Below are positions 48,727 to 58,555 of a stretch of DNA of 64,000 bases, one piece after another (the first letter of the stretch is position 1; each line of letters starts with the position of its first letter). The notes beneath the pieces were generated by a model. The model saw nothing but the letters and a program-made list of their open reading frames with translations. It made no database searches and was not told the origin of the DNA. The position numbers were made by a program, and so were the translations under genes. The stretch comes from Azospirillaceae bacterium. Lineage in GTDB: Bacteria > Pseudomonadota > Alphaproteobacteria > Azospirillales > Azospirillaceae. The stretch is taken from the NCBI GenBank assembly GCA_035645145.1, contig DASQNC010000044.1:80136-144135 (forward strand), in the 5' to 3' direction.

Positions 48727-50100
48727 TCAGGACCGTCGCGTCAGGCGCAGGTGCGTCCGGGCCGGGCCGCTCGACGGCCCGTCGGCGGTGAACAGTTCCT
48801 TCAGCGGCACGCCCATCACGTCCTCGTTCGCCTGCTCGGCCGCTTCCAGCAGGTGGGACAGCCGTTCCTGCCAGTTCCCGACATCCGCCAGGGCCAAGGG
48901 GCTGCGCGTCGGTCCGCGCAGGCCGATGCCCAAGGCCTTCTGGAGGTCGTGGAGCGTTGCTTCGCCCAGATCCCGGGTGGCGACCCAGGCCCCGCGCGTC
49001 GTCCGCGCGACCCAGTGGGCATCGGCCAACTGCTCCAGTGTGGTGTCGATGACGATGGAGCCCACGGGGACGCGGCCCAACAGGGTCTGACGGCGCAGAC
49101 CGACGCCCAAGCGGGCCGCCAGCATCAGTTCGTACAGGACCGCCAGGGCCACGCTCAGCCGCTGGGTGGGAAGCAGGCCGCCCGAACCGTTTTTGAACAG
49201 GCGACCCGACCGCCATTCCGGCAACGACGCCGTGACCACCGCCCCGAACAGCAGCGTCGACCAGGCGATGTACAGCCAGACCAGGAAAATCGGGATCGAC
49301 GACAGCGCGCCGTAGATCGTCTGGTAGACCGGGAAGCGCGACAGGTACCAGCCGAAGCCGCTTTTCGAGCATTCCAGCATGGTTGCCGCCACCAGGGCCC
49401 CGATGAACGCATCGGTCCAGCGGACCGAGCGGTTCGGGATGATGACGTACAGCAGCGTGCAGCCGGCGGTCTCGAGCAGGCCCGGCATGATCTTGCTGAG
49501 GCCCCAGAACGGCCGGGTGACCTCCCCGACCGCGCCCGAGGTCAGCAGGGCCCAGATCTGCCCGCTCAGCGACAGGCTGGCCCCGAACAGCAGCGGCGCC
49601 ACCGTCAGGATGGCCCAGAACGCGAGGATCCGCAGGATCACCGGCCGCGGCTCGCGGCTGTTGAAGATGGTATTGAACGACCCCTCGATGGTGAAAAGCA
49701 GCATGATCGAGGTGAAGGCCAAGCCGACGATGCCGAAGGCGGTCAACTGGCCGGCGTTCGCCATGAAGGGCCCCAGCGCCTCCAGCAGTGCATCGCCGAC
49801 CTGCGGCACCAGATTGTTGAAGATCAGCGCCTGGGCTTCGCGTTGCAGGGCCTCGTAGGCGGGAAACGCGGCGAAGATGGCGAAGCCGATGGTCATCAAC
49901 GGCACCAGCGCCAGCAGTGCCGTGTACGTCAGCGCCGCGGCGGCCTGGAAGCAGTTGCCGAACCAGAACCGCTGGATGGCGTAGGACAGCAGGCTGAGGA
50001 CGGCACCAGCGGCCCGGGTGCCGATCCGCACCGGCTTCAGCAACACCGCGCGGAGTGCGGACCGGCTGCCGGTTCGGGTGTCGTTGTGCGCCGCACTCAT
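48727..50100 (-). CDS. YihY family inner-membrane protein
   Basis: 457 residues with six or so membrane segments in the first 300 (FQAAAALTYTALLALVPLMTIGFAIF; AFWAILTVAPLLFGASLSL; PIFLVWLYIAWSTLLFGAVV). This is the YihY/virulence factor BrkB family, once called RNase BN in error. The 160-residue cytoplasmic C-terminal extension contains a winged-helix-like part (TLEQLADAHWVARTTRGAWV). Longer than the E. coli protein (290), but this long form is common in alphaproteobacteria. Confidence 0.88.
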   Translation of the reverse strand: MSAAHNDTRTGSRSALRAVLLKPVRIGTRAAGAVLSLLSYAIQRFWFGNCFQAAAALTYTALLALVPLMTIGFAIFAAFPAYEALQREAQALIFNNLVPQVGDALLEALGPFMANAGQLTAFGIVGLAFTSIMLLFTIEGSFNTIFNSREPRPVILRILAFWAILTVAPLLFGASLSLSGQIWALLTSGAVGEVTRPFWGLSKIMPGLLETAGCTLLYVIIPNRSVRWTDAFIGALVAATMLECSKSGFGWYLSRFPVYQTIYGALSSIPIFLVWLYIAWSTLLFGAVVTASLPEWRSGRLFKNGSGGLLPTQRLSVALAVLYELMLAARLGVGLRRQTLLGRVPVGSIVIDTTLEQLADAHWVARTTRGAWVATRDLGEATLHDLQKALGIGLRGPTRSPLALADVGNWQERLSHLLEAAEQANEDVMGVPLKELFTADGPSSGPARTHLRLTRRS

Positions 50101-50210
50101 GCCGGGACCTTCACGGACGGGGTAAGCGGGCCGAGTTTGACCGCTTGGATGATTGGTGTAGGATGCGCCGGCCTCCAGAGGCCTGTTTTCCTAGAGTTTT
50201 CGAGGATTGG

Positions 50211-51056
50211 ATGTCCAGTACCACGCCGCTCATGAAAGGCAAGCGCGGTCTCATCATGGGCGTCGCCAACGAGCGATCGATCGCGTGGGGAATCGCCAGT
50301 GTCGCCGCCCAGCATGGGGCCGAACTCGCGTTCACCTACCAGGGCGACGCGCTGTCCAAGCGTGTACGCCCGCTTGCCGAAAGCATCGGGTCCAAGCTGG
50401 TTCTGCCATGCGACGTCACCGACGAGGCGAGCATCGACAGCGTGTTCGCGTCGATCAAGGACACGTGGGGCGGTCTGGACTTCCTCGTCCATGCGATCGC
50501 TTTCTCGGACAAGTCCGAACTGGACGGTCTGTACCTTAACACGACCCGGGCGAACTTCGCCCGGACCCTGGACATTTCCTGCTACTCCTTCACCGCGGTC
50601 AGCCAACGCGCGGTTCCGTTGATGTCCGAGGGCGGCTCGCTTCTCACGCTCAGCTATTACGGTGCCGAACGGGTCATGCCCCACTACAACGTGATGGGTG
50701 TGGCGAAGGCGGCGCTCGAAGCGAGCGTACGTTATCTGGCCATGGACCTGGGCGGCCGGAACATCCGCGTCAACGCCATCTCGGCCGGCCCCATCAAGAC
50801 GCTGGCCGCCAGCGGCATCGGCGATTTCCGCCATATCCTGAGGTGGAACGAACTGAACGCGCCCTTGCGCCGCAACGTCACCACCCAGGAGGTCGGAAAC
50901 GCGGCCCTGTACCTTCTGAGCGACCTGGGCTCGGGCGTGACCGGCGAGGTCATGCACGTGGACGCCGGCTACCACGTGGTCGGCATGGCCGCCGTGGACA
51001 GCGCACCGGAAACGGCGAAACTCCTTCAAAGCCTGTCCGGCACCACGGCCGGCTAG
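50211..51056 (+). CDS. fabI: Enoyl-[acyl-carrier-protein] reductase (NADH)
   Basis: Last step of each fatty-acid elongation cycle. 281 residues from ATG 50211 with GAGGA upstream. NADH motif [13 protein letters not shown], and catalytic Tyr159-x6-Lys166 (YNVMGVAK) preceded by [10 protein letters not shown]. This FabI-type spacing is distinct from FabG. aroC follows after 14 bp, so the two are read together. Confidence 0.95.
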   Translation: MSSTTPLMKGKRGLIMGVANERSIAWGIASVAAQHGAELAFTYQGDALSKRVRPLAESIGSKLVLPCDVTDEASIDSVFASIKDTWGGLDFLVHAIAFSDKSELDGLYLNTTRANFARTLDISCYSFTAVSQRAVPLMSEGGSLLTLSYYGAERVMPHYNVMGVAKAALEASVRYLAMDLGGRNIRVNAISAGPIKTLAASGIGDFRHILRWNELNAPLRRNVTTQEVGNAALYLLSDLGSGVTGEVMHVDAGYHVVGMAAVDSAPETAKLLQSLSGTTAG

Positions 51057-51070
51057 GCTTGGCGGCGCAT

Positions 51071-52144
51071 ATGGCTGGCAACGGATTCGGCACCCTCTTC
51101 CGCTTCACCACATGGGGCGAAAGCCATGGCCCCGCCATCGGCGTGGTCGTGGACGGGGTGCCCCCGCGCCTGTCCCTCGACGAGGCATACGTCCAACGGT
51201 TCCTGGACAAGCGTCGGCCCGGGCAGTCGCGGTACACGACCCAGCGCCAGGAACCGGATCAGGTCCGCATTCTGTCCGGCGTGTTCGAGGGACAGACCAC
51301 CGGTACACCGATCTCGATGCTGATCGAGAACACGGACCAGCGGTCGAAGGATTATTCCGACATCGCGCGCAAGTTCCGACCCGGCCATGCCGACTATGCG
51401 TACTGGCGCAAGTACGGCATCCGCGATTACCGCGGCGGCGGCCGTTCGTCGGCGCGGGAGACCGCGTGCCGGGTTGCCGCGGGTGCCGTCGCCCGCCTGG
51501 TGCTGGGGAACGCCATCCGGGTCCGTGGCGCGCTTGTGCAGATGGGGCCCCACAAGGTCGACCGGACGCGGTGGGACTGGGCGGAGGTTGACCGCAATCC
51601 CTTCTTCTGCCCCGACCCGCAGGCCGCCGCCGCATGGGGCCCCTGGCTGGACGAGGTGCGCAAGTCCGGCTCGTCCGCCGGAGCGGTGGTCGAGGTGGTG
51701 GCGTCGGGCGTTCCGGCGGGCCTTGGCGCACCGCTGTACGATAAGCTGGATGGGGATCTCGCCCGCGCACTGATGACCATCAATGCCGTGAAGGGCGTGG
51801 AGATCGGCGACGGGTTCGCGGCCGCGGCCCTGAGCGGCGAAGAGAATGCCGACGAGATGCGCCGTGGGCCCGACGGAGAGGTGCAGTTCCTGTCCAACCA
51901 CGCGGGCGGAATCCTGGGCGGCATATCGACCGGGCAGGACATCGTCGCGCGGTTCGCGGTGAAGCCCACCAGCTCCATCCTCAAGCCCCGGCGGACGGTG
52001 GACGAGGATATCCAGGACACGGACATCATCACGCGTGGCCGGCACGACCCCTGCGTCGGGATTCGTGCGGTGCCCGTCGGCGAAGCCATGGTGGCCTGCG
52101 TGCTTGCCGACCACCTGCTCCGTCAACGGGCCCTGGGCACATGA
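51071..52144 (+). CDS. aroC: Chorismate synthase
   Basis: FMN-dependent last step of the shikimate pathway. 357 residues from ATG 51071: [58 protein letters not shown] and [20 protein letters not shown] all match the signature blocks. Follows fabI by 14 bp, an order seen in other alphaproteobacteria. Confidence 0.96.
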   Translation: MAGNGFGTLFRFTTWGESHGPAIGVVVDGVPPRLSLDEAYVQRFLDKRRPGQSRYTTQRQEPDQVRILSGVFEGQTTGTPISMLIENTDQRSKDYSDIARKFRPGHADYAYWRKYGIRDYRGGGRSSARETACRVAAGAVARLVLGNAIRVRGALVQMGPHKVDRTRWDWAEVDRNPFFCPDPQAAAAWGPWLDEVRKSGSSAGAVVEVVASGVPAGLGAPLYDKLDGDLARALMTINAVKGVEIGDGFAAAALSGEENADEMRRGPDGEVQFLSNHAGGILGGISTGQDIVARFAVKPTSSILKPRRTVDEDIQDTDIITRGRHDPCVGIRAVPVGEAMVACVLADHLLRQRALGT

Positions 52145-52192
52145 CGGTGGGCACCTGACGGCGGCCTGAGACGGTCGCCGGGGCGCCGCACG

Positions 52193-52216
52193 CTATCGGA
52201 CTATCGGACTATCGAC
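52193..52216. repeat. 8-bp tandem repeat over the stop codon of the PAS_5 gene
   Basis: CTATCGGA occurs at 52193-52200 and 52201-52208 and is followed by CTATCGAC (52209-52216). The stop codon of the minus-strand gene (52201-52203) sits at the start of the second unit. Confidence 0.7.
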
Positions 52217-52752
52217 AGATAGGATGGCGGGCTGAACCCGGCCTGCCAGTCGTAGACGGTGATGTTGAGGATCATGTCCACCGTCCGTCCGTCGCGGGCG
52301 AGCGGAAGACTCAGCCGCTCAAGCATCCGCACCTCGCGCGCCAGTTCGGACAGGGGCGGCCCGCGATGGTACGAGGGGACTCCGGTGTCCACGACGGTCG
52401 ACAACATCGCCTCCACGGCCTCGCGGTACATGTCGAACTGGTCGACATAGTCGCCCACCTTGGCCTGAACACCGCCTTCGTAAAGGCCCGTTCCGATCAG
52501 CCGATACCGGAACCGGCGCGGTTCCCTTTCGACATCCACCAGCCAGACATTGGGAAGCGCCGGCGCCATTTCGGCCGGGTCGATGTGGTGGCGTCCGGGA
52601 AGCCCCCCTCCGACCGGGTGAGCGGCCAGCCAGTGTTTGTAGACGATGCTCGCCTTCTCCCCCAGATGCTGGGGCGTGAAGGGTTCGGGCTTCGTGGCCA
52701 GCTCGATCAACGGGGCACCAATCAGGAAATCGAATACGGTTATATTTACCAC
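52201..52752 (-). CDS. PAS_5-type domain protein of unknown function
   Basis: 183 residues, one domain. HWLAAHPVGGGLPGRHHIDPAEMAPALPNVWLVDVE followed by RRFRYRLIGTGLYEG is the hallmark of the PAS_5 (PF07310-like) proteins common in Rhodospirillales. No output domain, signal peptide or membrane segment. It may bind a small ligand; the function is unknown. Convergent with aroC. Confidence 0.8.
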   Translation of the reverse strand: MVNITVFDFLIGAPLIELATKPEPFTPQHLGEKASIVYKHWLAAHPVGGGLPGRHHIDPAEMAPALPNVWLVDVEREPRRFRYRLIGTGLYEGGVQAKVGDYVDQFDMYREAVEAMLSTVVDTGVPSYHRGPPLSELAREVRMLERLSLPLARDGRTVDMILNITVYDWQAGFSPPSYLSIVR

Positions 52753-52896
52753 AAATGCCGAATAGCGTCACGGTGGGAAATTACGGATATCGGCAGTATT
52801 GACCCGAGCCCCTTGGCTTTCCTGCCCGGGCCACGGGCGGCTTGAACGCGGCTCGATCCCAGGGATCGTGCGGCCAAGCTCTACCTGCTTGTTTGA

Positions 52897-52944
52897 TAGG
52901 GCAAATCCGGGCCAGGCGGTTCCGCCTGGCCCGGATTTGCCCTA
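52897..52944. repeat. 48-bp perfect inverted repeat (23-bp arms, 2-bp centre)
   Basis: The arm 52897-52919 (begins TAGGGCAAATCCGGG) is the exact reverse complement of 52922-52944 (ends CCCGGATTTGCCCTA), with TT between. It lies between the divergent PAS_5 gene and the AhpD-like gene, about 50 bp before the latter's start. A stem this long without a mismatch can form a cruciform or a very stable RNA hairpin; no U-tract follows in either direction. Confidence 0.9.
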
Positions 52945-52993
52945 GGCTTCGGCGACTCGGGGAAACCGGAACCAGCAAAACGGGGGGAAATGC

Positions 52994-53566
52994 ATGCCGC
53001 AACCCGACCATGTCATGGCACTGCCGCTCGGCGACGAGGCCGCGTTGGATCCGGAGATGGAGGCTTATTTCGCGAAGTGCCGGGAAAAGCTGGGGTTTGT
53101 GCCCAATGTGCTCCGCAGCTACACGCTGAAGCCCGAAAAACTGAAGGCCTTCGTCGAATTCTACGACGAGCTGATGCTGGCCCCCAGCGGTCTGACCAAG
53201 CTGGAGCGTGAGATGATCGCGGTGGTCGTCTCGTCGGCGAACCGTTGCTACTACTGCCTGGTTGCACACGGACAAGCCGTGCGGCGCTTGTCGGGCGACC
53301 CGGAATTGGGCGAGATGCTGGTGATGAACTACCGCGTGGCCAAGCTTGAACCCAGGCACCGCGCGATGCTGGACTTCGCCTGGAAGCTCACCACCACGCC
53401 CTGGGAGGTGGGCGACGCCGACCGCGAGGGGCTGAAGGCACAGGGCTTCACGGATGAGGACGTGTTCGACATTGCCAATGTGGCGGGGTTCTTCAACATG
53501 TCGAACCGGGTGGCTTCGGCGGTCGACATGATCCCCAATCCCGAGTACCACGCCCTCAATCGGTGA
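52994..53566 (+). CDS. AhpD/carboxymuconolactone decarboxylase-like peroxidase-related protein
   Basis: 190 residues with the AhpD-like redox motif: Cys85 and Cys88 in NRCYYCLVAHG, with His92. LGFVPNVLRSYTLKPEKLKAF is typical of the uncharacterised peroxidase-related subgroup. It probably reduces peroxides through the CxxC pair; the electron donor is unknown. GGGGGGAAA is the ribosome-binding site. The 48-bp palindrome is immediately upstream. Confidence 0.87.
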   Translation: MPQPDHVMALPLGDEAALDPEMEAYFAKCREKLGFVPNVLRSYTLKPEKLKAFVEFYDELMLAPSGLTKLEREMIAVVVSSANRCYYCLVAHGQAVRRLSGDPELGEMLVMNYRVAKLEPRHRAMLDFAWKLTTTPWEVGDADREGLKAQGFTDEDVFDIANVAGFFNMSNRVASAVDMIPNPEYHALNR

Positions 53567-53693
53567 GGCGGACCGGTCCGGCGGACACGCCGGAGCGGCT
53601 CATCCGCTTGTTCGAACAACATGTGGAGCCTGGCCGCCCGATCCGGTGGACCGGGCCGTGCCCTGATCGCGCCGCCAAACGGGGAGCCACCGC

Positions 53694-55448
53694 GTGGCCA
53701 TCCTACGCTTCATCGTCCGCGTCTTCGCCCTCGTGGGGCTGCTCGTCGTCCTTCTCGCCGTCGCCATCGGTGCCTGGTTCTGGGACATCGCCGGGCGCCG
53801 GCAACCGCTGCCCGACGCGATCGTGCTGGAACTCGACCTGTCCCGGCCACTGGTGGACCGGTCCCCCGCGGATCCTCTGGCGGCGGCCGTTTTCGGACAG
53901 GATCCGAGCGTTACGGAAGTGGTGGAGGCGCTGGACAGGGCACGTGCCGACCCGCGGGTGAAGGGGGTGCTGGCCCGCGTCGGCGGGGCGGAACTTGGCA
54001 TGGCCAAGACCCAGGAGATCCGCGATGCCGTCGCCCGCCTGCGGGGGACGGGACGCTTCGCCATCGCCTTCGCCGACAGCTTCGGCGAAGGGGCGTCGGG
54101 CATGAGGGACTACTATCTCGCCACGGCGTTCGGCGAGATCTGGATGCAGCCGACGGGCACCCTGGGGATCACCGGCGTTTCCACCTCGATTCCGTTCCTG
54201 CGCGGCGCCTTCGACAAGTTGGGCGTGGAGCCGCAACTGGAGCACCGCCGCGACTACAAGAGCTTCAGCAACACCTTCACCGAACAGGATTTCACGCCCC
54301 AGCACCGCGAGATGACGGAATGGCTGGTCCGCGACCTGTTCGAACAGATGGTTGAAGGCATCGCCGTGGCCCGCAACCTGTCCTCCGACATGGTCCGGGC
54401 ACTCGTCGACCGGGCTCCCCTGACGGACCGGGAGGCGACGGACGGACGGTTGCTGGACCGGCTCCTCTACCGGGACGAGGCGCAGTCGGCCGTGCGCGCC
54501 ATGGCCGGTGGCGGGGTCCTGGTCGAGACCGGGAACTACCTGGACGGTGCCGGCCGGCCGAACCGCCAGGGCCCCGTGGTGGCGGTGGTGCACGGCAACG
54601 GCCCGATCCGGCGCGGTGGCGATGAGCTGGGCAGCCTCCTGGGCGATGAGGTGATGGCCGCGGACACCATCTCCGAGGCGATCCTGGAGGCCGTCGACGA
54701 TCCCGCCGTACAGGCCATCGTCTTCCGGGTGGACAGCGGCGGCGGATCGGCGGTCGCGTCCGAAACGATCCGGCGGACGGTCGTCCATGCCCGGAATGCG
54801 CGCAAGCCCATTGTCGTTTCGATGGGCGATGCGGCGGCGTCCGGCGGATACTGGATCGCGGTCGATGCCGACCGCGTCATCGCCCAGCCGGGAACCCTGA
54901 CCGGATCGATCGGTGTGGTGTCCGGCAAGTTCGCAACACGGGGATTCTGGGACACGCTCGGCGTGAACTGGGGCGAGGTGGCCCAGGGCCGCAATGCCGG
55001 CATGTTCTCGGGCGTCCGCCCGTTCTCGGAAACGGAACGGGCGCGCCTCGATGCGCTTTTGGACGAGACCTACCGCAACTTCGTGCAACGGGTGGCGCAG
55101 GCCCGCCAGATGCCCCTCGACGCCGTCGAGGCCGCCGCCGGTGGCCGGGTCTTCACCGGCCGGCAGGCCCGCGAACGCGGGCTGGTGGACGAGATCGGGG
55201 GCCTCCAGACCGCCATTGCCGCGGCAAAGCGCCTGGCGGGGATTCCCGACGAAGCACCGGTCACCCTGCGGGACTACCCGCGCCCCAAGGGCCCATTCGG
55301 AATGGCACTGGAGTTCTTCGGCATGGGGGAGGCCGCACAGGCCATCCGGCTGGTCCGCGAACTGCGGCCGGTGCTGCGGGCCCTGGCACCGGTCGTGACC
55401 CGCCGGGAGGAGGAAACGGTGCGGATGCCGGAATTGGGCCTCCGGTAG
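53694..55448 (+). CDS. sppA: Signal peptide peptidase SppA, long form (protease IV)
   Basis: 584 residues from GTG 53694, anchored by one N-terminal membrane segment (about 5-30). This is the duplicated 67-kDa form: catalytic Lys189 (HRRDYKSFSNTF) in the N-terminal half and Ser383 (MGDAAASGGYW) in the C-terminal half. The enzyme cuts leftover signal peptides in the inner membrane. Convergent with tlyA, 8 bp apart. Confidence 0.93.
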   Translation: MAILRFIVRVFALVGLLVVLLAVAIGAWFWDIAGRRQPLPDAIVLELDLSRPLVDRSPADPLAAAVFGQDPSVTEVVEALDRARADPRVKGVLARVGGAELGMAKTQEIRDAVARLRGTGRFAIAFADSFGEGASGMRDYYLATAFGEIWMQPTGTLGITGVSTSIPFLRGAFDKLGVEPQLEHRRDYKSFSNTFTEQDFTPQHREMTEWLVRDLFEQMVEGIAVARNLSSDMVRALVDRAPLTDREATDGRLLDRLLYRDEAQSAVRAMAGGGVLVETGNYLDGAGRPNRQGPVVAVVHGNGPIRRGGDELGSLLGDEVMAADTISEAILEAVDDPAVQAIVFRVDSGGGSAVASETIRRTVVHARNARKPIVVSMGDAAASGGYWIAVDADRVIAQPGTLTGSIGVVSGKFATRGFWDTLGVNWGEVAQGRNAGMFSGVRPFSETERARLDALLDETYRNFVQRVAQARQMPLDAVEAAAGGRVFTGRQARERGLVDEIGGLQTAIAAAKRLAGIPDEAPVTLRDYPRPKGPFGMALEFFGMGEAAQAIRLVRELRPVLRALAPVVTRREEETVRMPELGLR

Positions 55449-55456
55449 CCGGGCCC

Positions 55457-56224
55457 CTATCCCCGCTCCGCGACGACCAGGAACTCCTTGTTGCCCTCGG
55501 GCCCCAGGATGGGACTGTCGGCGATGCCAAGCACGCGCCACCCCATCTCCCCGGACAGCCAGGCCTGAACCCGTTCGCAGACCTCCTGGTGGAGTGCGGG
55601 ATCGCGGACGACGCCGCCCTTCCCGACCCGGCCCTTTCCAACCTCGAACTGCGGCTTGATCAGCGCGGCCAGCTTCGCGGCGGGCGCGGCGAGCGACAAG
55701 GGCGTGGGCAGCACGACCGACAAGCCGATGAAGCTGGCATCGCAGACCACCAGCGACGGCGGCTCGGGGATCTGTTCGCGGGTCAGGTGACGGGCGTTGG
55801 TGCGCTCCAGCACCACGACGCGGGGATCGTTGCGCAGCTTCCACGCCAACTGCCCATGGCCCACATCCACGGCATAGACCCTGGCCGCACCGCGGCTGAG
55901 CAGCACATCGGTGAAGCCACCCGTGGATGCGCCGACGTCGAGGCACACCAGCCCCGCCGGGTCGATGGCGAACTGGTCGAGCGCCGCGACCAGCTTCATC
56001 CCCCCGCGCGAAACCCAGGGATGGTCCTGGCCCTTGAGGACCAGCTCGGCGTCGCTGCGCAGGAGCTGCCCCGGCTTGTCCACGCGCTGCGTGCCGGCCA
56101 GCACAACGCCGGCCAGGATCAGCGCCTGGGCCTTGGCCCGGCTTTCGGCCAGCCCCAGGCTGACCAGCAACTGGTCGGCCCGGACGCGCTCGACCTTGCC
56201 GGGAGGGGATTCAGGGGACGTCAT
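55457..56224 (-). CDS. tlyA: TlyA family rRNA (cytidine-2'-O)-methyltransferase
   Basis: 255 residues: an S4 RNA-binding domain (about 14-75, ADQLLVSLGLAESRAKAQAL) and a SAM methyltransferase domain with CLDVGASTGGFTDVLLSRGA, AVDVGHGQLAWKLRND and LIKPQFEVGKG. In mycobacteria TlyA 2'-O-methylates 16S C1409 and 23S C1920; the shorter TlyA-I type modifies only one. It sits near dxs, ispA and xseB, which is a recurrent cluster. Confidence 0.92.
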   Translation of the reverse strand: MTSPESPPGKVERVRADQLLVSLGLAESRAKAQALILAGVVLAGTQRVDKPGQLLRSDAELVLKGQDHPWVSRGGMKLVAALDQFAIDPAGLVCLDVGASTGGFTDVLLSRGAARVYAVDVGHGQLAWKLRNDPRVVVLERTNARHLTREQIPEPPSLVVCDASFIGLSVVLPTPLSLAAPAAKLAALIKPQFEVGKGRVGKGGVVRDPALHQEVCERVQAWLSGEMGWRVLGIADSPILGPEGNKEFLVVAERG

Positions 56225-56254
56225 GATGCCCGTCCGCGCAACCGCGCGGAAATC

Positions 56255-56488
56255 CTAGACCATGAGGTCGAGGTACATGCCCCGGCGATAACGGGCGGGC
56301 AGTTCCAGCACGCCGTTCACGACCAGGGCGGCCAGTTCGCGCATGGACGGAAACCGTTGGCGGTGCTGCGCCGGCTTTTCCGCACGGGCGCGCGTCCCCG
56401 GGGCCGCCCCCGGCACCGGCCGGTCGTACCAGGTATCGGGCTGGACGGAGGGACCGCTCAGCCGGTTGCGCGGGGTTTCGAACAGCAT
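56255..56488 (-). CDS. Small hypothetical protein
   Basis: 77 codons from ATG 56488, between tlyA and dxs on the same strand, within a 386-bp stretch (56225-56610) otherwise empty. The C-terminal half (FPSMRELAALVVNGVLELPARY) looks like a helical folded segment, while the first half is Pro/Arg/Ala-rich. The ribosome-binding site is weak (GGCGGCGACG). No family recognised; it could be spurious. Confidence 0.4.
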   Translation of the reverse strand: MLFETPRNRLSGPSVQPDTWYDRPVPGAAPGTRARAEKPAQHRQRFPSMRELAALVVNGVLELPARYRRGMYLDLMV

Positions 56489-56610
56489 CGTCGCCGCCTG
56501 TCAGTACGCGTCCATGAGGAAAGTCGCCGATTTCCCGCCGGAAATCCAGCTTGTGCACGGGACCGGGCAAATGGAGCACGACCACCCGATCCAGGGGATC
56601 GGGCCGTATC

Positions 56611-58521
56611 CTAGGCCAACGCAACCCAAGCGGCCGCATCCATGCCCAACGCCTCGACAGCCTTGGTCGCGATGTGGCGGGCGCTGAGGCCGGCGGCCTC
56701 GTACTGGCGCAGGGGCGTGTCGTGGTCCTGGAACTCGTCGGGCAACGTCATCGTGCGGATCTTCAGGCCGCGGTCCAGAAGTCCTTCTTCGGCCAGCGCA
56801 TGCAGCACGTGGGCACCGAATCCGCCGACCGAGCCCTCCTCGACCGTGATCAGAACCTCGTGCTCGCGGGCCAGGCGCCGAACCAGATCGCGGTCGAGCG
56901 GCTTCATGAAACGGGCGTCGGCTACCGTCGTGGGCAAGCCGCGCGCCGCCAGCGTCTCGGCGGCGGACAGGCATTCCGCCAGGCGGGTGCCGATCGACAG
57001 CAATGCGATCTTGGTGCCCTCGCGCAGGATGCGGCCCTTGCCGATGGGCAGGGGGCGGCCGCGCTCGGGCAGTTCCACCCCCACGCCGTCGCCACGCGGA
57101 TAGCGCACCGCCGACGGGGCATCGTCGATAGCGGCACAGGTGGCGATCATGTGCATCAGCTCCGCCTCGTCGGCAGCGGCCATGATGACGAAGCCCGGAA
57201 GGCAACCGAGATAGGCCAGGTCGAAGGCGCCGGCGTGGGTTGCGCCGTCGGCCCCCACCAGACCCGCCCGGTCGATCCCGAAGCGCACGGGCAGCCCCTG
57301 GATCGCCACGTCGTGGACCACCTGGTCGTAGCCGCGCTGGAGGAAGGTCGAATAGATGGCGCAGAACGGCTTCATGCCTTCGGCCGCCATCCCGGCGGCG
57401 AAGGTCACCGCGTGCTGCTCGGCGATGCCGACGTCGAAGCAGCGGTCGGGGAAGCGTTTGGCGAACAGGTCGAGGCCGGTGCCGGACGGCATCGCCGCGG
57501 TGACGGCGACGATGCGCCGGTCGGCCTCGGCCTCCCGGATCAAGGCGTCGGCGAACACGCGGGTGTAGGTGGGCGCGTTCGACTTGGCCTTGGCCTGGGC
57601 ACCGGTGACCACGTCGAACTTGCCGACGGCGTGCAGCTTGTCGGCCGAGGCCTCGGCCGGCTTGTAGCCACGCCCCTTCTGGGTGACCACATGCACCAGC
57701 ACCGGCCCGTCCGCGTGATCGCGCACGTTCTCCAGCACCGGCAGCAGGTGGTCCAGGTTGTGGCCGTCGATGGGGCCGACGTAGAAGAAGCCCAGCTCCT
57801 CGAAGAGGGTGCCGCCGGTGACCATGCCGCGGGCGTATTCCTCGGCACGGCGGGCGGCGTTGAACAGCGGTTCGGGCAGGCGCTCGGCGACGTCCTTTGC
57901 CAGATGGCGCAACGACTGGTAGCCGCGCGAAGACAGCAGGCGCGACAGGTGCGCGCTCAGCGCCCCCACCGGGGGGGCGATCGACATGTCGTTGTCGTTC
58001 AGCACCACCACCAGCCGGCTCTTCATGGCGCCGGCGTTGTTCATCGCCTCGTACGCCATCCCGGCGCTCATGGCGCCGTCGCCGATCACCGCGACCACCC
58101 GGTTCGTCCGGCCCTCCATGTCCCGCGCCACCGCCATTCCGAGGCCGGCCGAGATGGAGGTCGAGCTGTGGGCCGCGCCAAACGGGTCGTACTCGCTTTC
58201 CGACCGCTTGGTGAAGCCGGACAACCCACCGCCCTGCCGCAGGGTGCGGATGCGGTCGCGGCGGCCGGTCAGGATCTTGTGCGGATAGGACTGGTGACCG
58301 ACGTCCCAGATCAGGCGGTCCTCGGGCGTCTGGAAGACGTAGTGCAAGGCCACCGTCAGCTCGACCACGCCCAGTCCCGCGCCCAGGTGCCCGCCGGTCA
58401 CCGACACCGCATCAATGGTCTCGGTCCGCAGCTCGTCGGCCAACTGGTGCAACTGCTCCGGCGTCAGGGCGCGCAGATCGGACGGAATGCGGACCCGGTC
58501 CAGAAGCGGCGTCTTGCTCAT
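56611..58521 (-). CDS. dxs: 1-deoxy-D-xylulose-5-phosphate synthase
   Basis: Thiamine diphosphate enzyme condensing pyruvate and glyceraldehyde-3-phosphate, first step of the MEP isoprenoid pathway. 636 residues from ATG 58521: [20 protein letters not shown]/Mg motif [16 protein letters not shown], and the transketolase C-terminal half with [17 protein letters not shown]. 34 bp after ispA; feeds the same pathway. Confidence 0.96.
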   Translation of the reverse strand: MSKTPLLDRVRIPSDLRALTPEQLHQLADELRTETIDAVSVTGGHLGAGLGVVELTVALHYVFQTPEDRLIWDVGHQSYPHKILTGRRDRIRTLRQGGGLSGFTKRSESEYDPFGAAHSSTSISAGLGMAVARDMEGRTNRVVAVIGDGAMSAGMAYEAMNNAGAMKSRLVVVLNDNDMSIAPPVGALSAHLSRLLSSRGYQSLRHLAKDVAERLPEPLFNAARRAEEYARGMVTGGTLFEELGFFYVGPIDGHNLDHLLPVLENVRDHADGPVLVHVVTQKGRGYKPAEASADKLHAVGKFDVVTGAQAKAKSNAPTYTRVFADALIREAEADRRIVAVTAAMPSGTGLDLFAKRFPDRCFDVGIAEQHAVTFAAGMAAEGMKPFCAIYSTFLQRGYDQVVHDVAIQGLPVRFGIDRAGLVGADGATHAGAFDLAYLGCLPGFVIMAAADEAELMHMIATCAAIDDAPSAVRYPRGDGVGVELPERGRPLPIGKGRILREGTKIALLSIGTRLAECLSAAETLAARGLPTTVADARFMKPLDRDLVRRLAREHEVLITVEEGSVGGFGAHVLHALAEEGLLDRGLKIRTMTLPDEFQDHDTPLRQYEAAGLSARHIATKAVEALGMDAAAWVALA

Positions 58522-58555
58522 GGTCGTCACCAACCGTCCCCTTCCCAGATGCCGC

